Counted from the first letter of the stretch, positions 10,500 to 22,508 are shown. The stretch is 64,000 nucleotides of DNA from Gonium pectorale (GCA_001584585.1 LSYV01000021.1:876340-940339), one strand, 5' to 3'. Numbers and translations are program-made. Notes: generated by a model not told the origin, from the letters alone.

Positions 10500-12962
10500 T
10501 TAGAGCGGCGTCACGCCAGCACGGCTCCCCGGCGACCGCGGCGGCGACGGCGCCGCCACGGCGGCCGCGGTCGCCAGCTGCCGCCGCGTCTCCTTGCGCA
10601 CCCAGCCCGTCAGCAGGCTGTCACGCTGGCGGTACAGCTTTGAAGCCGCCAGGGCAATCTTCCGGTCCAGCTCCAGCAGGTCGCTGGCCGCCACATCCAT
10701 CCCCTCGTACCGCAGCCGTACGCTACGGCCAAGAGCCGTACCGAGCTGAGTAAGCAGCGCGGCCATGTCGGCGGGCGACACTGGCGCCGCCATTGCGTGC
10801 ACGAGCGCCGCCTCCTCGTCCGCTGTCTCCTCCTCGTCGTCGCTGTCCTCGTCCTCCTCCAACAGGCTCCGTCCGGAGCTGAGCTCGAACAGAGTGCGGC
10901 TGGCCCAGTCGCTGACGGCGGGCGAGGAGCGTGAGGTCTGGCGGTACGGCTCAGAGGAAGGCGACGGCGCCGCCGCCGGCGTGGGGACCTCAGCCGGTGC
11001 GGCAGCCGGGGCCGCCGGCGAAGCAGCGCCGTTCGCGAAGGCGGCGGTGCCGCCGTGAGACGCCGCCGTGCGCACGGCAGACTCCACAAAGTCAGTGCTG
11101 CGGTTCAGGAGGTCCCCGAGACCCATGGGTCCGCCGCTGCTGGACGATCCGGGCGCGACGGGCTCTGGAGCCCCATGTTCGTACACAGCGTACGCGTCAA
11201 GGTCAAAGGGTGTGTGCATGTACGGGGTTTCATAGAAGGCGCTGTAAATATCGTACTCAAGGCCGAAGGACGCGGCGGCTGGGGACGGCACCACCGGCGG
11301 TGGAACGGCGGCGCCGTCGTTGCGGACCGCGGCGGCCGCCTTGCTGGAGGACGGTGAGGACGTCGGCGACGAGCGCGCGGGGCTGCTCGGCGGGCTGGCG
11401 GCACCGCTGAGGCCGCTGGATACCGGCGCGGCGTCGATTGGGTGGCTGCGGATTGCAGCGGCCGGCGCCTTGCCGGTGACCGAGCTCCAGGAGGTGGCGG
11501 CAGCGGCGCCGCCAGAGCCCTGGCTGGGCGATCCAGCGTCGCCAGCGCTGCCAGCAGACGCGCTGTTGCCACTGACGCGTTCGCGCGGCGATCCGGGCAG
11601 GTCCATGAGGCTGGAGAAGCTGGGGCTGAGGCTGATCTTGAAGGGCGGGCTGGTGGAGCGAGGCGGCAGGACCAGGCTCATGGGCTCCTCGCCGCTGGGC
11701 GGGGTAACCTGGAAGGCCGGGCGCGCCGGCGCCACCGCAGTCGCGGGTGCAGCGGTAGCGGGAGCGGAGGCCGCAGCAGCGGCCGCGGGCTGGGCCGGCG
11801 CCTGCGCCGCATTGGCAGCAGCCTGGCGGATCGTCGCGGCCAGGCTGATCGGGGCCGCCTCAGCCACGGGCTGTGGCGCCGGAGGCGCGACCTTGACCGC
11901 CTCCGGCTCCGCCGCGGTTGCCTTGCGCAGAGGCGACGCCGCACGGCCGGTGCCCTTGGCCGCGACCCACGCCGCCACAGGCGCGGCGCCGCCGCTCGGC
12001 GCCGCGGCGGCGGCGGCGGCTGCCGCCACCGGCAGGCGCTCCGCGCGCTCAACGCTGGTGGAGCGGCTACTGCTGGTGGTGCTGCTGCTGCCGGCGGCGC
12101 TGCTGCTGCTCTTGGAGCTGGTACCGCGGGCAGGTATGGCGCTGAAGGCCGCGTGTGCTTGGCACCATGATATGTGTACGTCATAGCTGTCCACAGGCGA
12201 GCCGTGGTAGGAGGCGGGCACCTTGAGGGCCATGTTGCTGCCCTCCTGCCACCGGACCTCAGCGCCCTTCTCGTCCACGATAACGTACTTGCACTCGAGC
12301 GAGGAGCTGCGCGGGGCGGGGAGGGGGGCATGGGCGGGAGCGCGTTAGGCCGGTGCGTCGGTTGCCGTGTAGGAGAAGCGCACGCGCTCAGCAGGGTTAT
12401 AATGTGTATAATGGTAGTCGCTAATGAATTTTTGAGTGCAGTTGAGCGGTTGGGTTCAGCGTTCAGGATTCTGGCTACGCAAGTTCGGAGGCAACCGGGT
12501 TTGGGGGGGCGCAGATATTTACGGGCGGCGATACTTGCTAGCGGTTGATCCCCGGACAGCCGAGCTAGCTACTGCGCTCAAAGCGTCAGCTACGCGGTAC
12601 GTGAAGAGCGCTGTGGATGGGCAGGAGCATCGAGGCTGCTGGCAGCGCTGCGCGCGTAGCCCCGAGGCCCCGAGGCAAGCTTACCCCGCTGGCAGCTTCA
12701 CGCTGCAGGTCCAAGTATCGCCCTTCGACCATCGCATGCGCACTCCTTGCTGCGCAGACCAGCGGCCCAGCTCGGTCGAGTCGCCGACGAGCGAAACAGT
12801 CTGCCCGAAGTTGCACTTGTACTGGACTTTGAAGGACACGGTAACTGCAAAATAAATCCAATGAAAACAAAAGAGCGTTCAGCAACTGGATGCTTTGCGC
12901 GGAAAGGAGGCAAGGCATGAGGCCGGCCACGTCGCGGACACGCGCTTTTCGCACTTACCCAT
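10500..12962 (-). CDS. CBM20 starch-binding protein, apparently without a transit peptide
   Basis: CBM20 domains bind starch granules or other alpha-glucans. Three coding exons close exactly to 657 codons (656 aa). The first holds only ATGG (12962-12959) before a strong GTAAGT donor, then come 12844-12685 and 12306-10500. The protein starts MVTVSFKVQYKCNFGQTVSL, so CBM20 occupies residues 1 to about 102. Its features include GRW (28-30), a glycan-site-type Trp46, and the closing VRWQEGSN (73-80). The rest is low-complexity Ala/Pro/Ser sequence. An acidic block (EEDEDSDDEEE) near residue 540 precedes a short helical-looking C-terminus. No enzyme domain is fused. With no presequence in this model, cytosolic location is inferred. 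An upstream alternative start could change that, but none was found. Confidence 0.8.
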
Positions 12963-14134
12963 ATGCGACCGATGGTCGACGACGCTTGTCTGAGGCGCTA
13001 CAGTTTGCGCTCTAGCGGCCAAGCATCGACAGCGGCCCTGCGACAGGCGCATGAGACGTCACTTCCCATTCGCGTCTGCTGGAGGCACGGAGCCCAGCGT
13101 CGAGTCCCCAATTGGCTAATACGCACCTGTGTGGGTGCTGGGCGATGCCAGGATCTAGGAGAGGGCAGCATTTTTGCGACAGCGTTATCGCTCTCGCGAG
13201 CGAGTCGTCCGTTCGGGGCAAGGTGCGCTCACTAAACGAAGCTGCTACCTAGCGCCTCCAGTGTCACGCTTGCACACAATTGTGAAAGCAGTCGGCACAA
13301 GCCGAGTTGATCGCCAAAGTCTCCAACATACTACTATACGGCAACTCGCTCGGGAACTTCCTCCCTATTCACAGAGTCATTGAGCAAAGTCGATAGACGA
13401 TGTCTGTACCTTGAAGCGAGACCACGCTTGAGGACACCAGTAGTGCGCAGGTAGAAGTGTTGCCGCCCATGTCGGAGCGGAACAACGTAGTGCGCATATG
13501 GCATGTGCTAACGAACTCAATGTCGAGGGCCTGCGACCGTCGGCCGCTTCGACAGTGTACCTTGGCACAGTAAGAAATGTGCAGAGCGACATTCACCTGC
13601 AATCTGGGGGACAATGAATGCTGTAAAATGCATTTCAGCCATGTCCATTAAGCCGGCGGTGTCTCCCAGACACTTGGAACATACATGGCGGAGTGGGGCC
13701 GAACGAGCATTAGCCCGTCGATGCAAACTTGCATTGAGTACAGCTTTGATGACTGTAATAACAAATGTCTGGGTACGGTGTGGCCTCGAATGACGTCCAG
13801 TGGCCCGCGGGTCGCGAGCCGTGCCTACCCATCTGTTTGCTCAAGAGAGGCACGTGCACTGCAGCGACAGTTGCTTCAGGCACGTTACTTGTGCATTTCG
13901 GATATGCGTGGGATGGATTCGCGCGGATCCAGAGGAGCCAGGAAAGCAGGTGGCGCTGACACGTTGCACAATACTTCAGAATGCTCTTCCCTCCTTCATC
14001 GACCTTCACATAGATTGGGCGGCCTGCAAGCATCGCGTGGCGCGCTTTCAATTTTTGCGCTGTAGCCACAGATAGCCAAGGACAGCTTGTTGCGAACGCG
14101 ATTCACAGTATGCGTCCTTCTTGACTGCGTAGCC
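12963..14134. other. divergent intergenic region
   Basis: This is shared upstream DNA of the CBM20 gene (-) and the SAP-domain gene (+). It must hold both 5' leaders and promoters. I see no clear TATA box, repeat or additional exon. Open frames on both strands are short and unlike known proteins. Confidence 0.5.
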
Positions 14135-17100
14135 ATGGTTCGCGGCGATCTTCGCCTCTGGGCGGCCGCGGCACAGGAGCCCGGGCCCCTCATCCGACTC
14201 GTCGTGCCGGTGGCACAGGGCACGAGCCCGTTTGACGATGTTGACGATGGCGAGAGTGCTAAGGCGCTGGGCGGGAAGCTCGCGGCGCTGCGCCTTGCGG
14301 CATCCCTTCGCGCGCTTCAGCCGGGAGGGCCGTGCTCCTGCTGGGCTGCGCCGAGTCTCCAAACCATCACGATTGTCGTCGTCGGCAAGGTAGGCTTCCC
14401 TTCAGCTCCTGCTAGGCAGGCGGCCCCAGGCCCCCACCTAACCTTACAACCAGGCAGGGGTCGCGGCGTGGTTGCGCCCGCTAATGAGAAGGCCCCCGGC
14501 CAAGCCAAATCAGGCGCTTGCTCTGCTCTGCTCCGCTCCGCTCCAAATCCCGGCCTCGGCCCTGCGCGCTCCCGCTCCCGCCGTCAGACCAACGCGGCGG
14601 TCGGGTACAAGGCCCTGAGCGCGAACGCGGCCAAGCTGGGCTTCAAGCTGGGGGACGTCAAGTCGACGGTGGTGGTGGCGGCTATGGGTCCAGACGACCT
14701 GCAGCGAACCGCCGAGGCGGCCGTCGGCCACGCGCTGCGAGCCCGGGGCTGGCACAGGTACGACTCGCGCCGGATCATGGGTGCGGCGGCGGGCTCTGCT
14801 CCAGCGTGCCTCCGACCGTGTGTCCCGGTTACGGCCCTGTATGAGGGGCTTGCATGTCTCTGTTTTACAGTTTACATGGAGGCGCAGGCGCGGGAGGGTT
14901 TCCGGGTTTCCTCTCCGGGCGTGCCGGTCTCGGCCCTCCCGGCCGCTGCACACGGTGATGACGCCGGCGTCGCGCCTGCAGCATGTGAACGTAGTTTACT
15001 GTGGTAGTTAGAAGGTCCCTTGGCGGTCGCGGTGGGCATGTGGTTCATCCGTTGACCACGTTGCGGCAGAGGCGCTTGACGGCGGGCGTGGCGTCCAGAC
15101 AGGTCCATCTGAATCGGGGACTCGGGGTCACCGCCTCGCCGTTCCTCAGTCAGCTCTCCAAAGTCTCCGCTTCCTACCTCTGTCGGCCACGAGGGGCAGA
15201 GGCACGTCATCCGTCAGCGACTTTGCACAAAGGCTGCTCTCCGCCGCCTGCACCCTCCAACCGGCGGTCCCCCCGCACTCCTCCTGCCCTTTTTTTGTGC
15301 CGCCGCTGTCCGCATTTTCACTGCCGCCGGCGCAGGCTGGGCGCCATGTGGGTCCGGTGCAACTGCTTCGAGGTGCCCCCCGGCCGGCCGGCCCTCGTTC
15401 CTGCCACTCAGCTTGCGGTGCGGCACGCGACGGGCGCCGCCCTGGCGCTGGACTTCCGGGAAGCGGGTGGGTGACCCGCGGGTCGGCGAGGCAAAGCGGT
15501 GCAAAGCCATGTTGGGAGAAAACGAGGCCGGAGCTCAGCAGCCTGATAGAGACACAGGAGGATATGGGCGCCCCTTCCCGGCGCTTCGCTTCCCCTCCCC
15601 GGCGCTTCGCTCTGCGTGCTCACTCCTGTCCTCTTCGTAGTCCCCTGCGTTCCTTGCCAAACATTGTGCACCGCCGACCCACATCGCGCCCGTCTCCTGT
15701 TCCGCTGCCTCCGGTAACCCGCGCGGCCCACTAGGCATGTACAAGTTCTCGCCCCTCTCACCGCTGCCTCCGGAGCCTGTGCCCGCAGCGGCCGCTCCCG
15801 TTGCTGCGGGAGCAGGGCCGGGCGCGGGATCCGGGCACGCCAGCGGGCAGGCCACCGGCGCGATGACGGCGGCAGAGGCGTGGGAGGCGGCAGAGGCGCA
15901 GGAGTCTGCTCTGGCGGCGCTGTTCGCAGACCGTGCGGCTCGGCGGCGCGCGCTGGCACGACTGTCGGACACACGGATCACGGTGGTGGGGCCCGGCGTG
16001 TGAGTTGACGCGCAGGCCTATGGCATTAGGGCCTGCACATAGTCTTCAAGTTGCTAGCTGTGAAGTACCCAAGTACCCCTTGCCCTTCGCCAAATAAGTC
16101 TGATCGCAGTGTTATTTTACCTTTGGCAGTAATTCTAAAGGGCATAAGTGCAGTTCGCACATCTGCAGAGCGGGAGCCGTGTGGGTGGATTCCAGAATAC
16201 ACCGCGTGCTAACGTGCTCACGTACGCAGCGCAATGCAGTGCAGTGCTTGCCGCCCAGCCTCCAAATCGCATACCCGACATCGCCCCACCTCGCCTCCCT
16301 ATCTCATTCCCGACCTCGCCCCACCCCGCCTCCAAATGCCATTCCCGACCTCGCCCCACCCCGCCTCCAAATGCCATTCCCGACCTCGCCCCACCCCGCC
16401 CCTCTGTCGGCAGGTCCGCCTACGTGGTGGGCATCAAGCCGCTGCCGGCCAGCCCAGCCGCAGTGCGCCGGCTGCGGGACGCCTGGCTGGCACGGTTCGG
16501 GCTGGAGCTGCCGGAGCGGCTGGGCGGCTGGCTGGCGGAGGTGGGGGCCCACCCGGAGGCCGACCCAGATGACGCGCGCGAGGTGCCGGGATGCTGCGTC
16601 TGGGCCGCCGTCGGCGGCGGCGGCAGCGGTGGTGGCGGCGGCGGGGAGGAGGAAGGCGGCTGGTGCGGCCTGGCGCCGGCGCCGCCGGGGCAGTGTGCCG
16701 AGGGGGCGGAGCAGGTGGCGGAGCAGGTGAGCGCGCGGTGCGCGCGACACAGGGCCGAAGGGTGGTGGCCGGCGGTCGCGCGGCGGATTTCGCCTCTTTA
16801 AGCTTCATATGAGAGCCGCAGCTCGGCCGACGACGCTTATCATGAATTCGGTCGCCTAGGCACTTACGGGAGGAGCAGTTGAGTTGCATGTCGTGCTGTC
16901 GTACGGGACTACCGCATCCTCGTACAACGCCTCACCCTGCGCCGGCCGGAGCCCGTCCCCCGCTCCTACCGTTATAATCTCCCGTATTCAACCCACTCGC
17001 ATGCATCTCACCTCAACGATTCGCTGCCCTTCTCTCCCCTTTCAACACCACGTCTCCCGTGCAGCTGATGGCAGACCTGACCGCTGCATCCGCCAGCTGC

Positions 17101-18269
17101 TTCGCCTTCTGGGGCCCCGGGGGCCTCACCTCCCGCCGCGAGGCGCCGCCCGGGGCGCAGGCAGCCCTGGAGAAGCGCCTTACAGGATCGATTACGGCGG
17201 CCGCTGCAGCCGCCGCCAGCGCGAAGCCGCCCGCAGCAGCAACAGCGGCAGCGGCAGCGGCGACAGGGCCGCAGGTCATGGGCGCTGCAGGAGGAGGCGA
17301 CGGCGGCGGCGGCGACGGCGCGGCCGGGCCCATAGCTGCGGTGAACACGGGCTGGACGGCCGCTCGGGAGGTGGTGGCGTCGGGCTTCCGCACAGTGGAG
17401 GCGCTGCCGCCAGCCAGCCGGGCAATCCTGAAGAAGATGATGGACGGCGGCGGCGGGGAAGGTGGCGGCAGCGCCGGCGGACTCGGCTTTGCGCTGAGCG
17501 CCGCCGAAGCGGCGGAGGCGGCCGAGGCGGCGTACGGCGACCAGGCGGCGGGCGGCGGAGGCGGCGCCGGCAGTGCGGCGGCGCGGGAGGCGATGTTGCA
17601 GCGCAGTAGCGACGAGGCGCTGAGGGCGGCGGCGGAGCGGCGCGCGGCGAGCCGGGCCAAGGAGCAGGGCGTGTGGGCCAACATCCGCGCCTATCAGCGC
17701 ATGCGCAAGGCACGGCACGGCTGCTCCGTCCAGACTGCTGCGTTGGAGGGCCTAGCTAGGAAGAAAGATGGGTAGATGCCCGATGGTGGCCGGCGGCTGT
17801 GTGCAAGACGCTGATACAGCGGGGTAGTGCTGAGGCACCTCACGCTGCGTCGCTGCGGGTGCTTGCCTGGTTGAGATGTCCTTCCTTTTGGGCTGAATGT
17901 TTTTGCGCCCCTGGCTCGGGGCACCCTTGCTGCATCAATGTGCGTCTTCGCCCCCTCCCGCACGCACAGGAAGCAGACGGTGACACGGACGCCCCAAAGC
18001 CCCCCGGAAACGCCGCCAAAACTGCCGCCGGCGCTGCCGCCGGCGTGCCGCGCCGGGCGNNNNNNNNNNNNNNNNNNNNCCCTGTGCAATTGCAGGTGTC
18101 GGCGGCAGCCGCGCTGGGCCGCATGGGCGACCTGATGCTGCCCGAGATGCAGTGCTGGCTGCGCGCCCGCAAGGCGCCCGTCAGCGGCAAGAAGGCAGAC
18201 GTGGAGGCGCGGCTGGCGGGGCTGTTGGGGCTGGCGGCGCCGGCGCCGGCCGCGACCGTGGAGGCATGA
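14135..18269 (+). CDS. SAP-domain protein with an unrecognised N-terminal body
   Basis: Exons 14135-14389, 14588-14757, 15336-15466, 15735-15999 and 16414-16726 join in phase (378 codons). Another exon starts at 17065, and 17970-18059 and 18096-18269 follow. The last exon encodes a SAP-type helix-extended-loop-helix (DLMLPEMQCWLRARKAP, then VSGKKADVEARLAGLL), a fold usually found in DNA- or chromatin-associated proteins. The N-terminal body, with TITIVVVGK, FKLGDVKSTVVVAAMG and MWVRCNCFEVPPGRP, is not one I can assign. The middle is Ala/Gly-rich with a charged helical stretch around 17600-17720. The donor of the 17065 exon is uncertain: GTAGAT at about 17772 gives the wrong phase for one acceptor choice. 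The 20-N gap then hides the next junction. The early exons could be a separate gene, but their phases argue for one. Confidence 0.6.
16259..16401 (+). repeat. 35-base tandem repeat running up to a splice acceptor
   Basis: About four units of a sequence like CTCCAAATGCCATTCCCGAC followed by CTCGCCCCACCCCGC fill the end of the intron before the exon at 16414. The repeat itself supplies the pyrimidine-rich tract. The last two units are nearly identical and earlier ones more diverged. Confidence 0.9.
18060..18079. other. assembly gap (20 N)
   Basis: Twenty undetermined bases lie near the 3' end of the SAP-domain gene, just before the last splice acceptor. They hide whether the preceding exon ends here, so the reading frame across this junction is not proven. 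Confidence 1.
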
Positions 18270-20597
18270 GAGTGTAGACATGGATGGAGCTGGCGCGATG
18301 GGGGGCTGCGGGGGCTGGCGGCGCCGGCGGCAACGGGCGCGACGGCGAAGGTTTGACGCTGCAGGGCTGACTGGCGCGACGGGGGAACTGCTTGGGATGG
18401 CGGCGCCGACGGCCGCGGCGCTAACGGCGCCCCCTAACGCTGTAGGACTGCTGGTGCGCCTGGCGTGACGGGAGCACGGGGCGCTGGGGCTGTCTGGCGG
18501 GCGCCACGCAGTCGTCGGCCCTTTGGCAACCGGCAGTGCGGCGGGGAGGATGGGGCGGGCGGCTCCACCGACGCCGCCGGCCGCAGCAGCGGTATGGACG
18601 GTGGCGTCGGTGGAGGGCGGCCGCCGGTGGGCGGCAATGGCAGGTGCACAATCTGCGCTGCGCGCTGTGGGGCCGTCTGTGGGTGCCTGATAGACCTGCG
18701 GGCTTGATGGAGGCAGCGCGCATATACCTGGCGACGCCGACCGCTCCGGCTTGTCCGTCGAGGCAGGGAACCGTGCCAGCTAACGTAGCAGATGGTGTCG
18801 TCGCGAGTGGGGGCAGCAGGGCGTGGCGATGCATCCTGGGCGCGGGGCGTCTGGGCGCGGCAAGCGCTGGCGGCACCGGCGGCACCTGCGACACGAGCTA
18901 TGTGTGGTGACGGCACTCGCTGGGCACTCTGTGGCCTGGCAGCTGAGCGCCCGAGCGCGTACGAGCGCGTACGAGCATGTACGAGCCAGTTTCCTCAGCA
19001 CGGCGTGTACGGCCGGGGCCGCGTCTCTCAGAATGCTGGGGACTGCGCGATCTGCGGGGTGCGGGGTACTGCGTGGGGCGCAGGATGCGGGAGAATCGCG
19101 CGCCTGTGATGAGCGCGCTGAGCTATGACACAGCGTGGTATGATGAACTGAAGATAGGGTACGTCGGGTCTCACACATGCAACCTGCCGCAAATACCCAC
19201 GGCGGGCGAGAGGCCACGCACGGCGGCCGGCCCCACCGGGCACGCCGCATCTTTGACACGTGAGCTAGCTAGTGCCGTGCGAACCAGGGTGGTTTTTTTT
19301 TGTATGGTGTATCATGAATATGTACTTAGTAATCACGGACCGGGCGCAGGAGGGACCGCTGGCCGTGCGGTGCCGCTGTGTTCGGGAGGTGGTAACCGGC
19401 TATGCAGTGGCCTAGTGCACGTGACGATGCCGTACTGCACTGTGTGGCTGCTGTACAATACGTGCGCGCGTGCCTAGCATCCCATGGATCATCTGTGTTT
19501 GGTAATCGCTTGTGTACCGCTTTTCGCTCGCCCGCCTCATCGTGCTGCGCCCGTTTGCATCGCACTCACGCTACGAAACCACACCATACCACTGAGACGC
19601 AGGTTCCCCCGGACTGTCTGGACGGACGGGCGCCAGCGGGTGTCGAGGAAGAGCGCGCATTCCATCCAGGGGCAGGCCCCATGGGCACGTACCCCAGGAC
19701 GTAAGGCAGCTCTCGTCGGGACAGATCTCAAACACGCAGCAAGGTCAACTGCAAACGGCAATGGCACTCCTGCAACCTCACCAGTGTGCTCAGCTGAGAC
19801 GCCCTTTGCAGCGCGCTGTGGAGGCACCCCGCCGCCAGCACCACGATCAAACCACAAGCATCCAGCGAACAAAACCAACAAACGACGGCATGCTGGCCCA
19901 ACATGGCCGGGTTACAGGGGCAACAGAACACCATGCGAAAACACAGACTAGCGCCTGCGTCCACGTCGTATGCACGGTCTCCAACAACAAGCTGCTGCAA
20001 CAACAATGTCCAACAACCGCCGCCTGAGTGCAGGCGCGGGATCGGTCACGTGTTTAGCAGGTAGCAGGGACACTCCCTGTCTCCCCGTCCGTATGTGTGC
20101 CCCGCTCCGTGCGGGCTCCAACGACAGCGGGCTCCCAACGACAACGTCCGCTTACAAGAGTCCGATTCGCCAAGGCTCCATGACCATGCCGCTCTACTGC
20201 GTTCCCTCAACCAGCCATCTCCACGAGGCGCCCCCCCAAACAGAGCGTCAGGCGTCAGTGACGGTGCCGCCCCACAGGACTCCCGCGCGGGTGTTGCCGC
20301 ACCGCCCTGATAAGCGCCTCGCCTCGCCTCGTCTTGCCTGAGCTCCCGCCCTCGCACGACACCGCCCGCATCCCCCCCCCTCCGCCCACACGTGCCTGCG
20401 CACCGGGTTGGGCCCCGAACCCCGCGCATTCTCGTGCCGCCATGCCGCCGCCGGTGGGGCAAAAGGAGGCGGCCCCGGCTTCTGCAATATGCATCTACAT
20501 CGGCAGACGAGCCCACCAGCCAGCCAACGCCGTCGCCGTCCGGCCGCCTGGCGCCGGCGTCCGGCCGCCGGTGCGAGCGAGCCAGCCCGTGCTTCAA
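18270..20597. other. intergenic, between convergent 3' ends
   Basis: This lies between the SAP-domain gene (+) and the small unrecognised gene (-). The left third is GC-rich sequence resembling a 3' untranslated region. No protein domain, RNA gene or clear mobile element was seen. A short GCGTACGAGC duplication lies near 18958-18980. Confidence 0.5.
20152..20156 (-). promoter_or_regulatory. TGTAA polyadenylation-type signal, minus strand
   Basis: TTACA on the plus strand lies about 440 bases beyond the stop codon of the small minus-strand gene that ends at 20598. The position fits a chlorophycean polyadenylation signal. Use is inferred. Confidence 0.4.
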
Positions 20598-22508
20598 TTA
20601 CTGGTTCTGCTGCCCCGTCGGCGCCGCCGACCCCTCGGAGGAGGACGAGGGCGTCTCCCGGAGCACCGTGAAGATGCTCCGGAACTGCGCAGCCGTCATG
20701 CACACGTGCTTCAGCTGCCCGTCCGTGACCTACGGGGACCGGCGGCGAGGTTCCATTTGGCATGGAGCGCCACCGCACACGTTGCCCGTTGTCTGAGAGA
20801 AGTCTGTAGTTTCTTTCGGATGCATTCACGGACGTGGCGCAGGAGGGGGGGGGTTGGGCCCCGAAGTACACTTGCCGTCAGGACGGAGGGACTGGGACCC
20901 ACGGTGGCCTATAGGAGGTGAAGCCAAGCTTCCGATGATGCGTGTCGATGGATGCTAGATGTTGTCATGACACACATGCGTCGCTCCAGCTTTCGCCCCA
21001 CCAAAGCCACCACTCACCTCGCGCGAACACGCACCTCTTCGCCTACCGCTCGCGCTGACCGCCACCACCACACCCGCCTGACCCGCCCCCATCAAGCCCC
21101 GTTGACGGCGTGGCAAACCGGTGGCACAGCACCCCGCCACAACCGTCCTTTCTTGGGAGTCATAACCCCACACCGCCCCACTCCCACGACCCCACTCCAC
21201 AGCGGCATCACACCCACACGCCACCACATTGCTTTGACACACCCGCACGGCCGACACGGTGCCCCGCCCCGCCCCGCTCTGCCCCGCCCCGCCCCGCCCA
21301 GCCCAGCCCCTCCCCTCCCCGCGCCAGCCCTCCCCCCGCCCCTCCCCGCCCACCTGGGTGTACAGCGGCTGCATGAGCTTCTCCCAGCTGCCCTCCCCAA
21401 ACAGCTGCCCCACCAGCTGGTCGTTGCTGAGGTCGATCTGCTTCAGGTCCTCGCTGACCAGGTAGTACACGTGGCCCTCGCGGCCGCGCAGGAGCAACGA
21501 GCCTGGCCGGGAGGGGGTAGCGAAGAAGGGAAACGGGAGGGGGGGAGTAGGAGGGGGCGGTTAGGCAGCTTCGACATCGAATGGAGGGAGTGGGATGGGT
21601 CCAAAGGGCTACGGGCGAAAGGGGGGTGGGATGGGATGTGTTGGACGAGCGCGACAACGGAGCGGAGTCAGTGTAGTCGCTGCAGGGGCAGGAATTCTCA
21701 GAAGCCAGGTGGTGCACGAGGCTGCATGGAGGGGCATAAAGAGTGAGGATGCGGGTGAAAGGGATGCCCGCGCGATGGTTGGGTGGAGCACGGGCGACGC
21801 AGGGCAGCGTGCGGGGCATGTGGGGAACGGTGAGCGCCCCGTCGCATCCCGCAGAGTCAGTCATCGCAGGGGAGGCGAGGGAGCCTCGTGTGTGCGGCAT
21901 AAAGTCAACCGAGGAGCGAAACGCAATCCCCAGTATGCCTGCCAAGGCTCCCTCCATGCCTTTACCCTCTATTACCCCCATCCGGCCCACCGGAGCGGCA
22001 AGTCCGCAACCTACCCTCCACGTAGCCGTCCAACTTTGCCTCCATTACCCCCATCCGGCCCACCGGAGCGGCAAGTCCGCAACCTACCCTCCACGTAGCC
22101 GTCCAACTTTGCCTCCATCCAGCTCCCGCTCTCCTTTGAATGCAGGAGGACCCGGCCGTCAAGGCGGCGCTTGAAGTGTTTGGCGTCACGGTATCGCTCG
22201 ATGGCGGCAGCGTCCTCGGGCTCCGCCTCGACCCCACTGCCGGGCGCGGCTGGAGCCGACCCCTGGGTCGGCGCATTAGCAGGGGGACTGGTCGCGGCCG
22301 GGGACCACTGGCTTGCAGTGGTGAGATGAGCCGGAAGCTTGTGCATGCGGCTGTGCGGCGTAGGAGAACACACAGAAGGCCGATGGAGAGCCGACTCACG
22401 GATGTTGCGGCCGCGGACACATGCAGGCGTGCCCTCAGCAGTGATTGGAGCTCCGGCGCATGGCTTGATAATCTCTGGATCACTGCAAGCGCGAAGCGGC
22501 GTCGGCAT
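20598..22508 (-). CDS. unrecognised small protein, three exons
   Basis: Minus-strand exons 22508-22088, 21502-21354 and 20729-20598 join in phase to 234 codons (233 aa). A second in-frame ATG at 22346 would give 179 aa. The first part is Pro/Ala-rich. From ERYRDAKHFKRRLDGRVLLH onward the protein becomes compact and globular, for example VYYLVSEDLKQIDLSNDQLV and the last-exon VTDGQLKHVCMTAAQFRSIF, ending in a Ser-rich tail. I do not recognise the family. There is no signal peptide or membrane segment. It is divergently oriented to the cysteine protease gene, with 458 bases between the start codons. A 73-base tandem duplication overlaps the first donor site. Confidence 0.65.
21973..22118 (-). 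repeat. 73-base tandem duplication spanning an exon-intron junction
   Basis: Two copies with a 73-base period both contain coding-like ATGGAGGCAAAGTTGGACGG (minus strand) plus a GTAGGT donor. The copy nearer the exon carries the donor used in my model (exon end 22088). The other lies just inside the intron. Since 73 is not a multiple of three, use of the distal donor would shift the frame. Confidence 0.9.

Noticed and set aside
11320..12186. Plus-strand open frame of 288 codons
   Set aside because: It is the antisense shadow of the low-complexity part of the CBM20 gene, whose minus-strand frame has a real domain and consistent splicing.
16259..16401. CRISPR-like array
   Set aside because: The 35-base units are contiguous without spacers and lie in an intron of a eukaryotic gene. 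It is a minisatellite.
20392..20796. Plus-strand Cys-rich frame (CFNYWFCCPVGAADPSEED)
   Set aside because: It is attractive at first sight, but the minus strand here holds the last exon of a gene whose three exons join in phase and end in a stop at 20598.
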